Origin: Halomonas sp. SpR8
Lineage (GTDB): Bacteria > Pseudomonadota > Gammaproteobacteria > Pseudomonadales > Halomonadaceae
NCBI RefSeq assembly: GCF_031010195.1
Contig: NZ_JAUAMC010000013.1
Coordinates: 30,660-94,659, forward strand
Direction: 5' to 3'
Length of the DNA: 64,000 bases
This document shows, piece by piece, positions 61,858 through 64,000 of this stretch (the first letter of the stretch is position 1; each line of letters opens with the position of its first letter). Below the pieces are notes generated by a model that was not told the DNA's origin, did no database searches, and saw nothing but the letters and a program-made list of their open reading frames with translations. The position numbers and the translations under genes are program-made.

Positions 61858-63782
61858 GTGTGATGGCGACGACTAGTCCTGCCCAGCGCGCACGGCGCAC
61901 CTGGAATATCGACCAATGGGGCAGCGGCTACTTCGATGTCGACGATCACGGCCAAGCGCTGGTACGCCCACTGGGCAGCGATGCAGAAGGCCCGGCGCTA
62001 CCGCTAAGCGGCCTGGTTCGCCAGTTGCAAAGTGCCGGGCTGCGCCTGCCGGTACTGGTGCGCTTTAGCGATATTCTGCATGACCGCGTCGAGCAGCTAT
62101 GTGGTGCCTTTGATGCCGCAATGAGCGACTGCGATTACCAAGGTGGCTACACCGCGGTTTACCCGATTAAGGTCAATCAGCAGCGCCGTGTCGTCGAGGA
62201 GATTCTGGCCACTGCCGAGCGCGGTAATGGCCGGGTGGGGCTGGAAGCGGGCAGCAAACCCGAACTACTGGCAGTGCTGGCGCTTTCCGACGGCGGCTCC
62301 TCGCTCATTGTATGTAACGGCTATAAAGACCGCGAATACGTGCGTCTGGCGTTGCTAGGGGAGAAGCTGGGCCACAAGGTCTACTTGGTGGTCGAAAAAC
62401 TCTCCGAGCTGCAGTTGATCCTAGAAGAAGCTCGCGAGCTGGAGGTCACGCCCCGCATAGGCCTGCGCGCCCGCCTGGCCTCGGTGGGTAAAGGTAAGTG
62501 GCAGAATACCGGCGGCGAAAAATCCAAGTTTGGTCTCACCGCCAGCCAGATACTTGAAGTCGTCGATACGCTGCGTCGCGAGGATGCGCTGGAAAGCCTG
62601 CAGCTGGTGCACTTCCACTTGGGCTCCCAGATCGCCAATATTCGCGATATTCAGCGCGGCCTGCGCGAATGCGCACGCTTCTACCAGAACCTGATGGAGC
62701 TGGGTGCGCCGATCGATACCGCGGACGTCGGCGGCGGCCTGGGCATCGACTACGAAGGCACACGCTCGCGCAGCTTCTGCTCCGCTAATTATTCGATGCG
62801 CGAATACGCGCGAAACGTGGTGAGCGCCTTTGCTCAGCTATGCCAAGAGGCGGGCCTCCGGCAGCCTCATCTAATCAGTGAATCGGGCCGTGCGCTGACC
62901 GCCCACCACGCAGTACTGGTTACCAACGTAATTGGTGAAGAACGCATTGACGACACCCCGCCGGAACGGCATGCGCTAGGCGGAAGCCAAGAAGATATTC
63001 AAGTTGAGCTGCTGTGGCGCGTGTATGAGCAACTCGCCACAGCCCAGGAGCCGCGCATGCTGGTAGAGGCATGGCACGATCTTCTTCAAGCGGTGAGTGA
63101 ACTGCAGGATCGTTTTGTGATGGGTCTAAGCGACATTACCACCCGCGCTGAAGGTGAGCGGGTGTATATGGCTGCCTGCGCGCGGCTGCGCACCCAGCTT
63201 GATACCCGCAATCGTGCCCATCGGGAAATTATGGATGAGCTGGCGGAGAAGCTTGCCGATAAACTGTTCGTCAACTTCTCGCTGTTCCAGTCAGTGCCTG
63301 ACGTTTGGGGTATCGAGCAGATATTCCCGGTGCTGCCGTTGAGCGGGCTCGATCAGGCCCCCATCCGACGGGCGGTGATTCAGGATATCACCTGCGATTC
63401 CGACGGCCGCATCGACAGCTACGTCGACGGCCAAGGGGTAGAGAGCACCCTGCCACTGCCCGAATGGCCATCAGACGACGAGCGCTGGTTAGGCTTCTTC
63501 CTAGTGGGCGCCTATCAGGAGATACTCGGCGATCTACACAATCTGTTCGGCGATACCGATTCTGTTGATGCGGCACTCAATGCAGATGGAGAATGGTCGC
63601 TTTCAAACCCGCTGGCAGGGGACTCGGTGGCCCAAGTACTTGCTTACGTCAATTTCAACGCCAATGTGCTCAAGCAGAAACTCACTGATCAGTTGGCGGC
63701 AAGCGGCTTGACGGCTGAAGAGCAGGCACGCTTTGCGGCTAGCTTAAGCGAAGGACTAGAGGGCTATACCTATCTTGAATGA
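61854..63782 (+). CDS. speA: Biosynthetic arginine decarboxylase
   Basis: A 642-residue PLP enzyme that forms agmatine from arginine in polyamine synthesis. The PLP Lys is in VYPIKVNQQRRVV (near residue 104) and the substrate/PLP segments SQIANIRDIQRGL and ADVGGGLGIDYEGTRS are present. Length and alpha-beta barrel plus C-terminal domain match SpeA. It starts inside the thrB stop codon. An IS3-family element begins 91 bases after the stop. Confidence 0.95.
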   Translation: MSVMATTSPAQRARRTWNIDQWGSGYFDVDDHGQALVRPLGSDAEGPALPLSGLVRQLQSAGLRLPVLVRFSDILHDRVEQLCGAFDAAMSDCDYQGGYTAVYPIKVNQQRRVVEEILATAERGNGRVGLEAGSKPELLAVLALSDGGSSLIVCNGYKDREYVRLALLGEKLGHKVYLVVEKLSELQLILEEARELEVTPRIGLRARLASVGKGKWQNTGGEKSKFGLTASQILEVVDTLRREDALESLQLVHFHLGSQIANIRDIQRGLRECARFYQNLMELGAPIDTADVGGGLGIDYEGTRSRSFCSANYSMREYARNVVSAFAQLCQEAGLRQPHLISESGRALTAHHAVLVTNVIGEERIDDTPPERHALGGSQEDIQVELLWRVYEQLATAQEPRMLVEAWHDLLQAVSELQDRFVMGLSDITTRAEGERVYMAACARLRTQLDTRNRAHREIMDELAEKLADKLFVNFSLFQSVPDVWGIEQIFPVLPLSGLDQAPIRRAVIQDITCDSDGRIDSYVDGQGVESTLPLPEWPSDDERWLGFFLVGAYQEILGDLHNLFGDTDSVDAALNADGEWSLSNPLAGDSVAQVLAYVNFNANVLKQKLTDQLAASGLTAEEQARFAASLSEGLEGYTYLE

Positions 63783-63908
63783 GCTATCTCGAACAGCCTC
63801 TAACAGCTTGGCTTAAATGGCCTGCCTAGAGAGGTTGGCTTAAACAGTTCAAAAAGAAACGCCACCTGCGGTTTGAACTGACCCCCAATAGTTGGACGGT
63901 TGGTTCTC

Positions 63909-64000
63909 TCAACTAGCTGACATGGCCTGAGTCCTGTATTGCACGGGACTCAGGCCTTTTAGTTTCTGCTTGATCCTCTGATGATTATAGTAATGGATGT
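63909..64000 (-). CDS. IS3-family transposase OrfB, C-terminal fragment
   Basis: The last 29 codons encode IHYYNHQRIKQKLKGLSP, then VQYRTQAMSAS and a stop; this is the C-terminus of an IS3-family DDE transposase (rve). The part with the catalytic Asp-Asp-Glu lies beyond the window. Confidence 0.88.
   Translation of the reverse strand, partial: IHYYNHQRIKQKLKGLSPVQYRTQAMSAS
63924..63960 (+). terminator. Hairpin inside the IS end that reads as a terminator from speA
   Basis: Perfect 11-bp arms (63924-63934, 63946-63956), 11-base loop and four T, oriented to stop transcription entering from speA. It lies within the 3' end of the transposase ORF on the opposite strand. Confidence 0.75.

Larger units (their letters stand above)
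63874..64000 (-). mobile_element. IS3-family element, right part, truncated by the window edge
   Basis: The outer end starts TGAACTGACCCCCAATAGTT at 63874, matching the terminal repeat type of the IS150-like IS3 subgroup. The transposase 3' end lies inside. The rest of the element runs beyond 64000. The other end and target duplication are not visible. Confidence 0.85.

Noticed and set aside
63847..63878. 7-bp inverted repeat GTTCAAA/TTTGAAC as the speA terminator
   Set aside because: One arm lies across the IS end and the stem is weak with no T run, so it arose by chance at the insertion junction.

Overview
The window looks like the chromosome of a halophilic gammaproteobacterium of the Halomonadaceae (Halomonas or a close relative). 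The evidence is the ubiJ-ubiB-hisE-tatABC run, a Pseudomonas-type HemB and FabY, many secondary and TRAP carriers, a BCCT osmolyte carrier, and acidic, moderately GC-rich coding sequence. This assignment is inferred from gene content; no rRNA or tRNA gene is visible.

Layout. 1-8.6 kb: ubiquinone accessory genes (ubiJ cut by the window edge, ubiB), hisE, the Tat translocase, elbB, hemB and ppk1. 8.6-14.3 kb: metE and metR diverge; an RstBA-like two-component pair follows on the minus strand. 14.5-20.6 kb: small and membrane proteins, including a 46-residue protein with a strong ribosome binding site, a PLDc_N-type membrane peptide, a retropepsin-like protease, a UMF1-type MFS carrier, a BCCT carrier split by one in-frame amber codon, and an AEC carrier. 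20.7-26.4 kb: glnE, dgkA, dacB and a divergent TrmB-like methyltransferase. 26.6-33.8 kb: fabY-coaD-ferredoxin-MATE, then an AtoE-type carrier, an acyl-CoA thioesterase and a membrane protein with a voltage-sensor-like pattern.

33.8-45.5 kb: a MocR-type regulator divergent from a LysE-type exporter with a palindrome between them, two small lipoproteins (I78 inhibitor, entericidin-like), a HIT protein, a four-gene metal-related operon (two lipoproteins, DUF1007, NicO), glycerate kinase, a 14-bp tandem array, dps, pepD and tmcA. 45.9-53.2 kb: a complete TRAP operon, then an iron ABC transporter whose three genes lie in mixed orientation with a good Fur box before the binding protein. 53.3-57.9 kb: a LysR regulator divergent from an NCS2 permease-amidohydrolase-TSUP operon with a perfect 9+5+9 palindrome in the gap. 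57.9-64 kb: polA, thrB-speA, and the end of an IS3-family element running off the window.

Most genes are housekeeping. The best candidates for something undescribed are the NCS2-amidohydrolase-TSUP cassette with its operator, the lipoprotein-lipoprotein-DUF1007-NicO operon, the voltage-sensor-like protein and the 46-residue orphan. No CRISPR array, prophage or defence island was found.
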